DNA of 54,399 bases, from assembly GCA_021731625.1 (NCBI GenBank), contig JAKFXC010000042.1, positions 1 through 54,399 on the forward strand, read 5' to 3'. Within the stretch, counting starts at the first letter, position 1. The number at the start of each line of letters is the position of its first letter. Source of the DNA: Candidatus Omnitrophota bacterium. GTDB taxonomy: Bacteria; Omnitrophota; Gorgyraeia; Zapsychrales; Fredricksoniimonadaceae. The position numbers and the translations under genes were made by a program. This document shows, one piece after another, positions 16,386 to 31,786 of the stretch. The notes beneath the pieces are model-generated. The model did no database searches and had not been told where the DNA came from. It worked only from the letters and a program-made list of their open reading frames with translations.

Positions 16386-18512
16386 TCAGACTTTAGCAAC
16401 AGACCCACCGCCTTCTGGGTCTTGCCGATCACCGATGATCTTTTGGGCAATACTGTTAGGAACCTGCGCGTAGTATGACGGCTCCATAGTGAATGTTGCG
16501 CGCCCTTGAGAAAGGGACCGCAGCGCATTCGCGTAGCTGAACATTTCGGCCAAAGGAACATCAGCGCGGGCGGTCTTCAATTTCCCCCGGTTGCCGAGTT
16601 CAGTGATTTTGGCCCGTCGGGTGTTCAGGTCCCCGATGACTGAGCCCATGTAATCTTCCGGCACCACGATTTCCAACGACATGATCGGCTCCATAAACAC
16701 CGAACCGGCCTTGTGCAGGGCTTCTTTTATAGCATATTTTCCTGCTAAATGGAAAGAAATTTCGTCCGAGTCCACATCATGATAAGAGCCATCGACTAAG
16801 GTCACAATAAAATCCGAGACTGGGTAACCGGCCTTGACGCCGTTTTGGGCGCCGACTTCAATGCCTTCCTTGGCGGGTTTGATAAATTCCCTGGGGATGG
16901 CCCCGCCTTTGATTTTGTCGACGAAGACCAAACCGGAACCGGGCTCCCCCGGTTCAACATCAATGACGACGTGGCCGTACTTGCCGCGGCCGCCGCTCTG
17001 CTGCACATATTTTCCAACCACGCCGGTGACTTTCTTGGTGATGGCTTCTTTATAGGCGACTTCCGGGCGGCCCACGCTGACATCCAAATTATTTTCGCGC
17101 TTCATGCGGTCCACAATGATTTCCAAATGCAATTCGCCCATACCAGAAATAATGGTCTGGGAGGTCTCATGATCAAATTTTACGCGCAGCGAGGGATCTT
17201 CGTCAAGGAAGCGGCGCAACACCGTTCCCATCTTGTCCTGGTCGGCTTTGGATTTCGGTTCAATGGCCAAGGACACCACAGCTTCCGGGGGTTTTAAACC
17301 TTCCAACACCGCGGGTTTTTCTTCAGAACACAGGGTCTCTCCGCTTTTGCTTTCTTTGAGGCCCACAAAAGCCACGATCTCACCGGCGGATGCCGAAGTG
17401 ATGATTTCCTGTTTGTTGGAATGCATGATCACAATCTTGGCGATCTTCTCCAACTTGCCGTTGGAAGAATTCAAGTAATTCTTACCGGGGATAAATTTTC
17501 CGGAATAGATACGGGTGAAGAAAATTTTGCCGACATATTTATCGGAAGCAATTTTAAAAACCAGCCCCATGGGAGGTTCATTGTCATCGGCTTTCAGCTG
17601 AATGGTCTCTTCTTTATTGTCGGGGTTGTAGGCCTTCATCGGTGGAATGTCCAATGGGGAAGGCAGAAAATCGATGATGGCATCCAGCAACAGCTGCACG
17701 CCTCTGTTGCGCAGCGACGTGCCGGTCAAAACGGGAATAAATTTGGAATCAATGACGGTGCGGCGGATCGCCGCCATCAGCTGTTCCTTGCTCGGCTGCT
17801 TGCCATTGATAAAAAGCTCCATCAATTCATCGTCCACTTCCGACAATCGCTCGATCAGCTCATGGCGGTATTCGTCAGTCTTTGCTTGAAATTCTGGCGG
17901 CAAGGGCAGGCGCTCAAATTCCATTCCATCCTTGTCGTGGTATTGAATGTACTGGTTGTTGATGATGTCTATCAAACCCTTGAAATTGTCTTCCGCCCCG
18001 TCGTTGTAAACAATGGCAGCGGCATTCGAACCGAAACGGTCACGCATCTCACCGATGACGCGGTCGAAATCCGCCCCTAACCGGTCGATTTTATTAACGA
18101 AAGCAATGCGGGGAACATGGTATTTATCGGCTTGGCGGTACACGGTCTCGGTTTGCGGTTGCACGCCGGAGCAGGCACACAGAACAATGACTGCACCGTC
18201 GAGCACCTTTAATGAACGCTCCACTTCAATGGTGAAATCCACGTGCCCAGGGGTGTCGATGATATTGATGCGGTGGTCTCTCCAAAAACAGGTGGTGGCG
18301 GCGGCGGTGATGGTGATGCCGCGCTCTTGCTCCTGGGGCATCCAGTCCATGGTGGTGTTGCCGTCGTCGATGTTGCCCATTTTATGGATGGTGCCGGTGT
18401 AATATAAAATGCGTTCCGTGGTGGTGGTCTTTCCGGCATCGATGTGCGCGATGATGCCAATGTTCCGAAACATGCTAAGGGTGATTGTATTGGAAGAAGA
18501 CATAGTTACCAT
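16386..18512 (-). CDS. fusA: Elongation factor G
   Basis: EF-G drives translocation of tRNA and mRNA through the ribosome. The 708 residues show AHIDAGKTTTTERILYYTG at about 19-37, DTPGHVDF (switch II) and NKIDRLGADF (G4), then domains II to V, with SGGRGKYGHVVIDVEPGE in domain IV. The first ATG overlaps the rpsG stop by 7 nt; a second ATG three codons later avoids the overlap and is equally plausible. It is one of the rpsL-rpsG-fusA-tuf group. Confidence 0.98.
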   Translation of the reverse strand: MVTMSSSNTITLSMFRNIGIIAHIDAGKTTTTERILYYTGTIHKMGNIDDGNTTMDWMPQEQERGITITAAATTCFWRDHRINIIDTPGHVDFTIEVERSLKVLDGAVIVLCACSGVQPQTETVYRQADKYHVPRIAFVNKIDRLGADFDRVIGEMRDRFGSNAAAIVYNDGAEDNFKGLIDIINNQYIQYHDKDGMEFERLPLPPEFQAKTDEYRHELIERLSEVDDELMELFINGKQPSKEQLMAAIRRTVIDSKFIPVLTGTSLRNRGVQLLLDAIIDFLPSPLDIPPMKAYNPDNKEETIQLKADDNEPPMGLVFKIASDKYVGKIFFTRIYSGKFIPGKNYLNSSNGKLEKIAKIVIMHSNKQEIITSASAGEIVAFVGLKESKSGETLCSEEKPAVLEGLKPPEAVVSLAIEPKSKADQDKMGTVLRRFLDEDPSLRVKFDHETSQTIISGMGELHLEIIVDRMKRENNLDVSVGRPEVAYKEAITKKVTGVVGKYVQQSGGRGKYGHVVIDVEPGEPGSGLVFVDKIKGGAIPREFIKPAKEGIEVGAQNGVKAGYPVSDFIVTLVDGSYHDVDSDEISFHLAGKYAIKEALHKAGSVFMEPIMSLEIVVPEDYMGSVIGDLNTRRAKITELGNRGKLKTARADVPLAEMFSYANALRSLSQGRATFTMEPSYYAQVPNSIAQKIIGDRQDPEGGGSVAKV

Positions 18513-18976
18513 CTAAGGTGGGAAAAGGCGCGGTTGGCTTCGGCCATCTTGTGCGTCTCATCACGTTTCTTGATTGCTTGCCCTTCACTTTTGTAGGCGG
18601 CGACGAGCTCCTCGCCCAATTTCACTTCCATCGGTTTGCCCTTTTTATTGCGGGCGTAATCCCTGATCCAGCGCATGGCCAAGGAAACCCCGCGGGCCGG
18701 GACCACATCGGTAGGGACCTGATAGGTCGCACCGCCAACCCGGCGGCTTTTGACTTCCAACCGCGGCCGCACATTGTCGATGGCCTTGCTCAAGGCCTTG
18801 GCTGGATTTTCTTCACTGGTTTTTTCCTTCAAAATATCCAGGGCGCGGTACACAATATTTTCGGCAACGGTCTTCTTGCCTTCGATCATGACAATCGACA
18901 CAAAGCGGGAAACCAAATCACTGTTGAATTTTGGATCGGGAACGATCTTTCTTTTTTCTGCCCTGCGACGTCTCAT
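18506..18976 (-). CDS. rpsG: 30S ribosomal protein S7
   Basis: S7 nucleates assembly of the 30S head and lines the E site. The 156 residues begin [20 protein letters not shown] and contain [20 protein letters not shown], a family hallmark, and end [14 protein letters not shown]. The start overlaps rpsL by 4 nt. Confidence 0.98.
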   Translation of the reverse strand: MRRRRAEKRKIVPDPKFNSDLVSRFVSIVMIEGKKTVAENIVYRALDILKEKTSEENPAKALSKAIDNVRPRLEVKSRRVGGATYQVPTDVVPARGVSLAMRWIRDYARNKKGKPMEVKLGEELVAAYKSEGQAIKKRDETHKMAEANRAFSHLRW

Positions 18977-19288
18977 TTTTTTCCTCTTTTGGCCCCATAC
19001 TTGGAACGGGATTTTTTTCTGTTGGCGACCCCGGAGGTGTCTAGGGTGCCGCGCACGATGTGGTAACGCACACCGGGCAAATCCTTCACGCGCCCGCCGC
19101 GCACCAGAACAATCGAGTGCTCTTGCAAATTGTGTCCCTCTCCCGGAATGTAGGAAGTAACTTCAATCTTATTCGACAAACGCACGCGGGAAATCTTCCG
19201 CAAGGCCGAATTCGGTTTTTTGGGCGTCATGGTTTTGACTTGCAGGCAAACCCCCCGACGCTGCGGACATCCGGTTAAGGCCGGCGAT

Positions 19289-23398
<4,110 letters not shown>

Positions 23399-23416
23399 TG
23401 GTTCTCCGAGTTTATA

Positions 23417-26881
<3,465 letters not shown>

Positions 26882-26889
26882 AATGCTCC

Positions 26890-26928
26890 GCTAAATAGGC
26901 CTGGGGATGGCAAGCCCATCCCTTTAGC
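26890..26928. promoter_or_regulatory. Stem-loop in the rplL-rpoB gap next to the rpoB ribosome-binding site
   Basis: In the 77-nt gap between rplL and rpoB, a 7-bp perfect stem (GGGATGG/CCATCCC on the minus strand, with loop GCTTG) lies inside an outer stem GCTAAA/TTTAGC. The last base of the outer arm is directly followed by the rpoB Shine-Dalgarno GGAG. In E. coli this same gap holds an attenuator and an RNase III site that set the ratio of L7/L12 to RNA polymerase. A similar role here is inferred from position and structure only. Confidence 0.65.
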
Positions 26929-26958
26929 TATTTTTGAAGGTTATTGACGCGAAAAGAT

Positions 26959-27366
26959 TTACTTGAGCTCAACTTTTGCCCCGGCCGCTTCAAGTTTCTT
27001 CTTGAGTTCTTCGGCTTCGGCTTTGGGAACAGTCTCTTTTACGGTCTTAGGCGCAGATTCTACCAAGGCCTTGGCTTCTGCTAGACCGAGGTTGGTGGCG
27101 GCGCGGACTTCCTTGATGACCCCGATCTTTCTGGCGGCATCGACTTCCTTGAGAATGACATCAAAGGAGGTCTTTTCCTCCGCAGGTGCTGCGGCTGCGG
27201 CAGGTGCCCCACCAGCGGCCATGGCAACGGGAGCAGCGGCCTGGATTCCCAGTCTGTTTTCCATCGCCTTGACGAGTTCAGCGAGTTCCAAGACAGTCAA
27301 GGTGGTCACTTCCTTGTAAATCCCCTCTAATTTAGGAGAAAGTTCTTTAACGGCTGTTTCAGACAT
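26959..27366 (-). CDS. rplL: 50S ribosomal protein L7/L12
   Basis: L7/L12 forms the flexible stalk that recruits translation factors, present in several copies per ribosome. The 135 residues have an N-terminal dimerisation domain ([20 protein letters not shown]), an Ala-rich hinge (about 48-68) and the C-terminal domain [20 protein letters not shown] ending [10 protein letters not shown] chose the ATG preceded by GGAGGG; an upstream in-frame start would only add rplJ-derived residues. It follows rplJ by 4 nt. Confidence 0.97.
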   Translation of the reverse strand: MSETAVKELSPKLEGIYKEVTTLTVLELAELVKAMENRLGIQAAAPVAMAAGGAPAAAAAPAEEKTSFDVILKEVDAARKIGVIKEVRAATNLGLAEAKALVESAPKTVKETVPKAEAEELKKKLEAAGAKVELK

Positions 27367-27370
27367 TGCA

Positions 27371-27892
27371 CTACCCTCCCTTTTCACTTTTCTGTTGTAA
27401 AATTGACATGAAGTCCCGAGTTTTGGCACTTAAAGCACCGGCGAAACGGGTGGCCGGCGCCGAAATAGTCCCTAAAAATTTGGTCAATAGCACGGTCCTG
27501 GACGGCAAATCGGACAAGGTTTGGATTTGGTCACGGGTCAAGATGCTGCCGTCTAAGACTCCACCCTGGACAATAAAGCCTTCAAACTCCTTGGCGAATT
27601 TGACCAAGATTTTAGAAATTTCCGAGGCATCGGCATTGCTTAAGACCAATGCGGTCTGGCCCTGCATCAGATCAGCCAGCGATTCCAAGTTGGCTTGCTT
27701 AAAGGCCACCCGCGACACCGAGGTCTTGGAAACCATGACATCGGCCTGCTTACGTTTTAAATCCTTGCGCAGGGTATTCATTTTGGCGGAGGAGACCCCG
27801 CGGAAACTCACGACAAAGGTATTGCTTTTGGTGCTGACGCCTTCCTTGATGGAAGAGGCCATTTTTTTGCGGTATTGTTCTCCGACTTTCAT
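27371..27892 (-). CDS. rplJ: 50S ribosomal protein L10
   Basis: L10 is the base of the L7/L12 stalk, binding rRNA with its N-terminal domain and L7/L12 dimers with its C-terminal helix. The 173 residues show the [20 protein letters not shown] region, [20 protein letters not shown] and a C-terminal domain with [19 protein letters not shown]. Length and place (rplA-rplJ-rplL) are normal; it overlaps rplA by 4 nt. Confidence 0.95.
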   Translation of the reverse strand: MKVGEQYRKKMASSIKEGVSTKSNTFVVSFRGVSSAKMNTLRKDLKRKQADVMVSKTSVSRVAFKQANLESLADLMQGQTALVLSNADASEISKILVKFAKEFEGFIVQGGVLDGSILTRDQIQTLSDLPSRTVLLTKFLGTISAPATRFAGALSAKTRDFMSILQQKSEKGG

Positions 27893-28572
27893 ATCGCCAC
27901 CTTTATGCCTGGCCCCATAGTGGATGCCACCGATAAACTTTTGATGAGATTGCCTTTGACCGCCGCTGGTTTGGCGTGGTTGATGGCTTCGATGACTTGC
28001 TGGGCATTTTCGAGGAGGTTGTTTTCTGTGAACGAACGTTTGCCGATGCCTAAATGGATGCCGCCCTGTTTATCGGATTTAAATTCCACCCGTCCGGCTT
28101 TCACTTCCCTTATGGTACGCTCAACATCCGTGGTGACGGTGCCGGCTTTGGGAGTGGGCATGAGGCCCCGCGGACCTAACACTTTACCAAGTTTGCTTAA
28201 ATCGCGCATCATGTCCGGGGTGGCGATGACCACATCAAAATTCATAAACCCGCCGCTGACTTTTTCAATCAAGTCAGTGCCGCCCACATGCTCAGCTCCG
28301 GCGGCTTGGGCCTTGGCCACGGCATCGCCTTTGCAGAACACCGCAACTTTGACCGCTTTGCCTGAACCATGCGGCAATGCCACGGTGCCGCGCACGCCCT
28401 GGTCAGACGACTTTAAATCCAGGTTCAAATGGAAATGCAGCTCCACGGTTTCATCGAATTTCACTTTGGGGGCCTTGGACAGCCGGTTGATGGCGTCCGG
28501 GAGAGGCAGCGGACTGAGCACCTCGCCCACCGCTTTTTGGACTTCCTTCATGCGTTTGCTTAAATGTGGCAT
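27889..28572 (-). CDS. rplA: 50S ribosomal protein L1
   Basis: L1 is the mobile stalk at the E site and, in many bacteria, represses its own operon. The 227 residues contain KFDETVELHFHLNLDLKSSD, the hallmark GTVALPHGSGKAVKVAVF, TPDMMRDLSKLGKVLGPRGLMPTPKAGTVT (central block) and the RNA-binding FKSDKQGGIHLGIGKRSF. Start MPHLSKRMKEVQKAVG is typical. It lies between rplK and rplJ. Confidence 0.98.
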   Translation of the reverse strand: MPHLSKRMKEVQKAVGEVLSPLPLPDAINRLSKAPKVKFDETVELHFHLNLDLKSSDQGVRGTVALPHGSGKAVKVAVFCKGDAVAKAQAAGAEHVGGTDLIEKVSGGFMNFDVVIATPDMMRDLSKLGKVLGPRGLMPTPKAGTVTTDVERTIREVKAGRVEFKSDKQGGIHLGIGKRSFTENNLLENAQQVIEAINHAKPAAVKGNLIKSLSVASTMGPGIKVAI

Positions 28573-28575
28573 ATG

Positions 28576-29001
28576 TTATCCTTTGACTTCAATCCCCATG
28601 GACCGGGCAGTGCCGGCGATGGTAATGATCGCTTGTTTAAGATCGACGGTGTTCAAATCGTCCATCTTCATTTTGGCGATCTCCTCCACCTGTTTGGCGG
28701 TCAGGCTGCCGATGGTTTCCTTGCCGGCGGTGCCGGAGGCCTTGGCCAACTTGGCCGTCTTTTTGATCAGCGCTGACGTGGGTGGAGTCTTAATGATAAA
28801 ATCAAATGATTTATCTTTGTAAACGGTGATGATGACCGGCAAAGGCAACGGGTCTTTGCCCTTGGTCTTGTCGTTAAAACTCTTGCAAAACATCATGATG
28901 TTGACGCCGTGCTGGCCTAACGCGGGGCCGATCGGCGGCGCCGGGTTGGCCTGTCCAGCTGGAACATACAATCTGATTTGGGCTATTGCTTCTTTTGCCA
29001 T
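28576..29001 (-). CDS. rplK: 50S ribosomal protein L11
   Basis: L11 forms the GTPase-associated centre with 23S rRNA and is needed for stringent response signalling. The 141 residues match closely: [58 protein letters not shown] and the C-terminal [17 protein letters not shown]. The length equals the common bacterial value. Confidence 0.99.
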   Translation of the reverse strand: MAKEAIAQIRLYVPAGQANPAPPIGPALGQHGVNIMMFCKSFNDKTKGKDPLPLPVIITVYKDKSFDFIIKTPPTSALIKKTAKLAKASGTAGKETIGSLTAKQVEEIAKMKMDDLNTVDLKQAIITIAGTARSMGIEVKG

Positions 29002-29011
29002 ACGGCCTTCC

Positions 29012-29542
29012 TTATATTTTCTCTACCTGCCAATATTCCAGTTCCACCAATGTCGAACGTCCAAAAATCGATACACTCACTTTTAATTTGCCGCGGTCGG
29101 GATATACTTCCATGACCGATCCGTTGAAATTCGCAAACGGCCCTTGGGCAATGCGCACCGCCTCGCCAACTTCAAAAACAATCTTCGGGGAAGGTTTACT
29201 CTCGGTTTCCTGCGTGCGTTTTAAAATATTATCCACTTCCGTGTCGGTGAGCGGCTGCGGCTGGCGGCCAGGCCCTATAAAGCCGGTGATTCCCGGCGTG
29301 GTCTTGACCAAATACCAGCTTTCTTTGTTCATGTCCATCTTGATGAGCAAATACCCCGGAAAAAACTTGCGGGTGGTGATGCGCTTTTTACCGCCCCGGA
29401 CCTCGGAGACCTGTTCGGTGGGGACGACCACTTCACCCACGAATTGCTTCAAAGGCGTGGTGGCCATGCGGCTTTCCAAGCCCGCCCTGGCCCTCTCTTC
29501 CGCACCGGTCTGCGTATGGACAACATACCACTTCATGCTCAT
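29012..29542 (-). CDS. nusG: Transcription termination/antitermination factor NusG
   Basis: NusG binds RNA polymerase across the cleft and links it to Rho or to the ribosome (through S10). The 176 residues have the NGN domain ([20 protein letters not shown], then [20 protein letters not shown] and [20 protein letters not shown]) and a C-terminal KOW domain ([20 protein letters not shown]). It overlaps the secE stop by 4 nt (ATGA), as in most bacteria with secE-nusG-rplK. Confidence 0.98.
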   Translation of the reverse strand: MSMKWYVVHTQTGAEERARAGLESRMATTPLKQFVGEVVVPTEQVSEVRGGKKRITTRKFFPGYLLIKMDMNKESWYLVKTTPGITGFIGPGRQPQPLTDTEVDNILKRTQETESKPSPKIVFEVGEAVRIAQGPFANFNGSVMEVYPDRGKLKVSVSIFGRSTLVELEYWQVEKI

Positions 29543-29733
29543 TTGAATATGATGGTTACCCCTCTAGAGTATACGAAATCGATGGCGCTGACAAAAGCCC
29601 CCAACATGAGGGAAGCAAAAACGACAATCAGCGTTGAGTCCACCAATTCGCGGCGGGTGGGCCAGGAGACTTTTCTCATCTCGGCGATCACTTCGCTGAT
29701 AAATGTACGGATTTTGGTAATCATAGCAATCAT
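29539..29733 (-). CDS. secE: Preprotein translocase subunit SecE
   Basis: SecE clamps SecY together. The 64-residue short form has an amphipathic helix with the diagnostic FISEVIAEMRKVSWPTRREL and one membrane segment (STLIVVFASLMLGAFVSAID). I placed the start at the ATG that follows GGGCGAGAAC; another ATG three codons later is possible. The segment carrying the presumed ribosome-binding site is itself part of a 41-nt repeat of the tRNA-Trp tail, so the signal in front of this gene may have been rebuilt by that duplication. Confidence 0.94.
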   Translation of the reverse strand: MIAMITKIRTFISEVIAEMRKVSWPTRRELVDSTLIVVFASLMLGAFVSAIDFVYSRGVTIIFK

Positions 29734-29735
29734 GA

Positions 29736-29776
29736 GTTCTCGCCCTGCCCAACTCAAACCAGGCCTGGCAGGACTC
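29736..29776. repeat. Partial duplication of the tRNA-Trp 3' end and its flank (copy next to secE)
   Basis: This segment repeats 29926-29966 in direct orientation exactly 190 nt away, with 38 of 41 bases identical. The shared blocks are GTTCTCGCCCTGCCCAA and AGGCCTGGCAGGACTC on the plus strand. In the other copy these are the last 17 nt of tRNA-Trp plus its downstream flank. Here they are not attached to a tRNA and run up to the secE start. Duplication of a tRNA 3' end is what site-specific integration often leaves, but no integrase is in the window, and a local tandem duplication is equally possible. Confidence 0.85.
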
Positions 29777-29893
29777 CGCTCGGCCTACGGCCTCGCTAGA
29801 ACCTGTCGCTCCTTGCCTTCGGCAATTCGCTCCCCATAGGGGCGAAGCCCCTATGGCGCTCCTCACTGCGGTGGTCGCTGTCACCCCAAAAAC
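29777..29893. other. Array of short hairpins each followed by a GAGCG motif
   Basis: Between the tRNA-Trp terminator-like hairpin and the duplicated tRNA tail, the minus strand reads as a chain of small stem-loops, each ending in a GAGCG motif: CAC-CGCA-GTG then AGGAGCG; a 10-bp perfect stem at 29834-29856 (loop TTC) then GGAGCGAA; TTGCC-GAA-GGCAA then GGAGCGA; GGCC-GTA-GGCC then GAGCGGA. A fifth unit of the same kind lies before rpmG (30231-30252). No protein is credible across this stretch. Function unknown; repeat expansion is likely. Confidence 0.6.
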
Positions 29894-29914
29894 GTGGGGA
29901 AAATTTTTCCCCAC
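29894..29914 (-). terminator. Terminator-like hairpin downstream of tRNA-Trp
   Basis: On the minus strand an inverted repeat GTGGGG-AAAAATTTT-CCCCAC lies 36 nt after the tRNA-Trp end and is followed by GTTTTTGG. The stem is short but GC-rich at its base, with an AT centre. It could be an intrinsic terminator or attenuator dividing the tRNA part from secE-nusG-rplK. The T-run is five bases and starts one base after the stem, so efficiency is doubtful. Confidence 0.5.
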
Positions 29915-29925
29915 ACCCCTTTTAG

Positions 29926-29966
29926 GTTCTCGCCCTGCCCAATTTAAAACAGGCCTGGCAGGACTC
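29926..29966. repeat. Source copy of the tRNA-Trp tail repeat
   Basis: This is the partner of the repeat at 29736-29776, same orientation, 190 nt apart. It covers the tRNA-Trp acceptor 3' half and part of its T arm plus 24 nt of downstream flank. Because it lies inside the functional tRNA, this is the likely original and the copy near secE the derived one. Confidence 0.85.
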
Positions 29967-30023
29967 GAACCTGCAACGCACGGTTTTGGAGACCGTCGCT
30001 CTACCAATTGGAGCTACAGGCCT
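29950..30023 (-). tRNA. tRNA-Trp (anticodon CCA)
   Basis: The 74-nt minus-strand sequence folds as a cloverleaf. The acceptor arms are AGGCCTG and CAGGCCT with discriminator G, the anticodon loop CTCCAAA gives anticodon CCA, and the T arm holds GGTTCGAGTCC. CCA is not encoded. It lies between rpmG and secE, the common bacterial arrangement. Confidence 0.95.
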
Positions 30024-30059
30024 ATGGCGTCAGGTTTAATTGCCGTACAAGACGGCAAC

Positions 30060-30212
30060 CTACTTCTTGGTTTCCTTATGCGCGACGTGTTTTCGGCAAA
30101 AAGGACAAAATTTCTTAAGCTCCAGGCGCTCTGGCTTTTTGCGTTTGTCCTTGGTGCTGTTGTAGTTGATTCGATTGCACTCGGTGCACTGAAAATGAAT
30201 TGTCTCGCGCAT
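30060..30212 (-). CDS. rpmG: 50S ribosomal protein L33
   Basis: L33 sits near the E site of the 50S subunit. The 50-residue sequence reads [20 protein letters not shown] and ends [20 protein letters not shown]. Cys pairs CTEC and CPFC make this the zinc-binding form. It is too short for many gene callers but the match is clear, and it lies between tRNA-Thr and tRNA-Trp ahead of secE, a widely conserved order. Upstream is a CTCCGGC/GCCGGAG hairpin with a GAGCG motif. Confidence 0.97.
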   Translation of the reverse strand: MRETIHFQCTECNRINYNSTKDKRKKPERLELKKFCPFCRKHVAHKETKK

Positions 30213-30230
30213 ATCCTAATTTCTTTTGTG

Positions 30231-30252
30231 CGCTCCTCCGGCAACGCCGGAG
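30231..30252. other. Hairpin plus GAGCG module upstream of rpmG
   Basis: On the minus strand a perfect 7-bp stem CTCCGGC/GCCGGAG (loop GTT) is immediately followed by GAGCG. It is built like the units in the array at 29777-29893 and stands 19 nt before the rpmG start codon. It may be an isolated member of that repeat family. No further feature is seen between it and the tRNA-Thr end. Confidence 0.5.
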
Positions 30253-30281
30253 TCACAGAAGATGATTGATGTTGGGTGCTA

Positions 30282-30354
30282 AGCCCCCGAGCGGGATTGA
30301 ACCGCTGGCCTCGTCCTTACCAAGGACGTGCTCTACCAACTGAGCTACAGGGGC
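30282..30354 (-). tRNA. tRNA-Thr (anticodon GGT)
   Basis: The 73-nt cloverleaf has acceptor arms GCCCCTG and CGGGGGC with discriminator T, a D arm GCTCAGTTGGTAGAGC and a T arm GGTTCAATCC. The anticodon loop TTGGTAA, closed by CGTCC/GGACG, gives anticodon GGT. CCA is not encoded. Its first five bases are part of a 12-nt sequence that is perfectly complementary to the leader at 30388-30399. Confidence 0.95.
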
Positions 30355-30529
30355 AAACTTCCAAAGACGACCAAAATTTACTTCAGAGAAGTTTGCCCCA
30401 GTCCTGACTCCCTTAAAAATTGTTCCTAGAAAAGTCAGGGCAGGGGCCCATTACTTAACTAAAAAATCTGAGAGAAACTTGCCCCCGCCCTTGTTTCCTT
30501 AACATCTTGTGTATACAAACAAGGGCAGG
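30350..30529 (-). promoter_or_regulatory. Structured leader with two related hairpins before tRNA-Thr
   Basis: Between the promoter and tRNA-Thr the transcript can form two hairpins of the same design: 30484-30529 (13-bp arms, one mismatch) and 30395-30447 (15-bp arms, two mismatches). Each 3' arm is followed by a similar sequence: GGGGCAAGTTTCTCTCAG and GGGGCAAACTTCTCTGAAG. The second of these, GGGGCAAACTTC (30388-30399), is also the exact complement of GAAGTTTGCCCC (30350-30361), which ends inside tRNA-Thr. The leader could thus switch between the second hairpin and pairing with the tRNA 5' end. It lacks T-box signatures. Function is inferred, not known. Confidence 0.55.
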
Positions 30530-30608
30530 CGCATCCAAACCTTGGCAATTCCAAAAGAGCTGTCGCATTTAAAAGCAGCTGCAGCGACTTCAAAATAAAG
30601 GAACGTAA

Positions 30609-30637
30609 AGTATATCGGTATCTATACATATTGTCAA
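30609..30637 (-). promoter_or_regulatory. Sigma70-type promoter of the tRNA-Thr-rpmG-tRNA-Trp-secE-nusG operon
   Basis: The minus strand has a perfect -35 box TTGACA (30637-30632) and a -10 box TATACT (30614-30609) with 17 nt between, just downstream of the tyrS stop codon. Transcription would begin near 30602 and give a leader of about 250 nt before tRNA-Thr. This is the best promoter match I found in the window and the likely main entry point for the downstream translation genes. Confidence 0.8.
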
Positions 30638-30645
30638 ACATTTTT

Positions 30646-31785
30646 TTAGAATTGCCGCAACCGCAGGAAGCGGCGCTTGCCGATTTTTAAAACCCCCTGA
30701 CGAGGGACCCAATGCTCATCGCAAATGACTGCCCCTTCATGGGTCACAGCCCCCTCCTGCAGCAGGCGGCGGCCTTCATTCTTCGAAGAAATAATTTTCG
30801 CAACACTAAGAATATCCAAGAGTTTCTCTCCAGATGAAATTATAACTTCCGGCACACTGTCGGGGACTTCGTGTTGGCTGAAGGTGCGCTCAAAATCCTG
30901 ACGGGCCCTCAATCCCGCTCCCGGAGCGCAAAACATATCCACCATGGTCTGGGCAAGCTGCAATTTTGCCTCTTTCGGATGCATGGCCTTGACCTTTGCC
31001 AAATCCGCATCCGTCAACAGTTCAAAGTAGCGCAGCATCAACTCATCGGAAATCGACATCACTTTGCCAAATATATCGCCCGGTTTCTCATTGATGCCAA
31101 TGGTATTGCCGACCGACTTGCTCATTTTCTGGATGCCGTCCGTGCCTTCCAGCAACGGGGTCATCAAGACCACCTGCGGCGACTGCCCATAACTCTCCTG
31201 CATTTGCCGCCCCATGAGCAGATTGAATTTCTGGTCGGTGCCACCCAATTCCACGTCTGCTTTTAAATGCACGGAGTCATAACCTTGCAGCAGCGGATAA
31301 ATAAATTCCAGCAAGCTGATTTCCCGGCCGGATTCAAAACGTTTCTTGAAATCGGCGCGGGCCAGCATTTGCGCCACACTCGAATGTGCGGTCAGCTGCA
31401 ATAAATCCGCCGGTGTCAATTGATTAAGCCATTGGCTGTTAAACACGATTTCCGTTTTTTTAGGGTCCAAAATTTTAAAAACTTGGGCTTTATAAGTTTG
31501 CGCGTTGACGGAAATTTCCTGGGGCGACATTTTTTTGCGCAGTTCGTTGCGGCCGGTGGGATCGCCGATCTGGGCGGTGAAATCGCCGATTAAAAAGAAA
31601 ATCCTGTGCCCTAGGTCTTGGAATTGTTTGAGTTTGCGCAGCAACACCACGTGGCCCAGATGCAAATCCGGTGCCGTGGGATCAAAACCGGCTTTCACAG
31701 ACAAAGGCCGACCCTCGGCCAATTTCTTGGCCAGGTCCGCACGGCTAATGATCTCCGTGGTGCCGCGTTCAATTGTTTGGAGCAT
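30646..31785 (-). CDS. tyrS: Tyrosyl-tRNA synthetase
   Basis: TyrRS charges tRNA-Tyr in the cytoplasm. The 379 residues carry the class I signatures HLGH (42-45) and KMSKS (220-224), the tyrosine pocket regions ([32 protein letters not shown]) and a C-terminal S4-like RNA-binding domain (about 320-379, [20 protein letters not shown]). It belongs to the TyrZ-like branch rather than the E. coli TyrS branch by its spacing. The start is the first ATG, one base after the rpsA stop. The strong promoter lies right behind it. Confidence 0.95.
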   Translation of the reverse strand: MLQTIERGTTEIISRADLAKKLAEGRPLSVKAGFDPTAPDLHLGHVVLLRKLKQFQDLGHRIFFLIGDFTAQIGDPTGRNELRKKMSPQEISVNAQTYKAQVFKILDPKKTEIVFNSQWLNQLTPADLLQLTAHSSVAQMLARADFKKRFESGREISLLEFIYPLLQGYDSVHLKADVELGGTDQKFNLLMGRQMQESYGQSPQVVLMTPLLEGTDGIQKMSKSVGNTIGINEKPGDIFGKVMSISDELMLRYFELLTDADLAKVKAMHPKEAKLQLAQTMVDMFCAPGAGLRARQDFERTFSQHEVPDSVPEVIISSGEKLLDILSVAKIISSKNEGRRLLQEGAVTHEGAVICDEHWVPRQGVLKIGKRRFLRLRQF

Positions 31786-31786
31786 T

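Noticed and set aside
29564..30007. A 147-residue open frame on the minus strand spanning tRNA-Trp, the hairpin array and secE
   Set aside because: It reads through a real tRNA, the repeat copies give it repeated nonsense blocks, and it overlaps secE in another frame.
30282..30602. T-box riboswitch in the leader before tRNA-Thr
   Set aside because: No T-box sequence (AGGGTGGNACCGCG) and no specifier stem were found; the downstream gene is a tRNA and not a synthetase or amino-acid gene.
30459..30641. A 60-residue open frame starting MFDNMYRYRYTL
   Set aside because: It overlaps the TTGACA/TATACT promoter and the leader hairpins, has no Shine-Dalgarno sequence and a composition unlike its neighbours.
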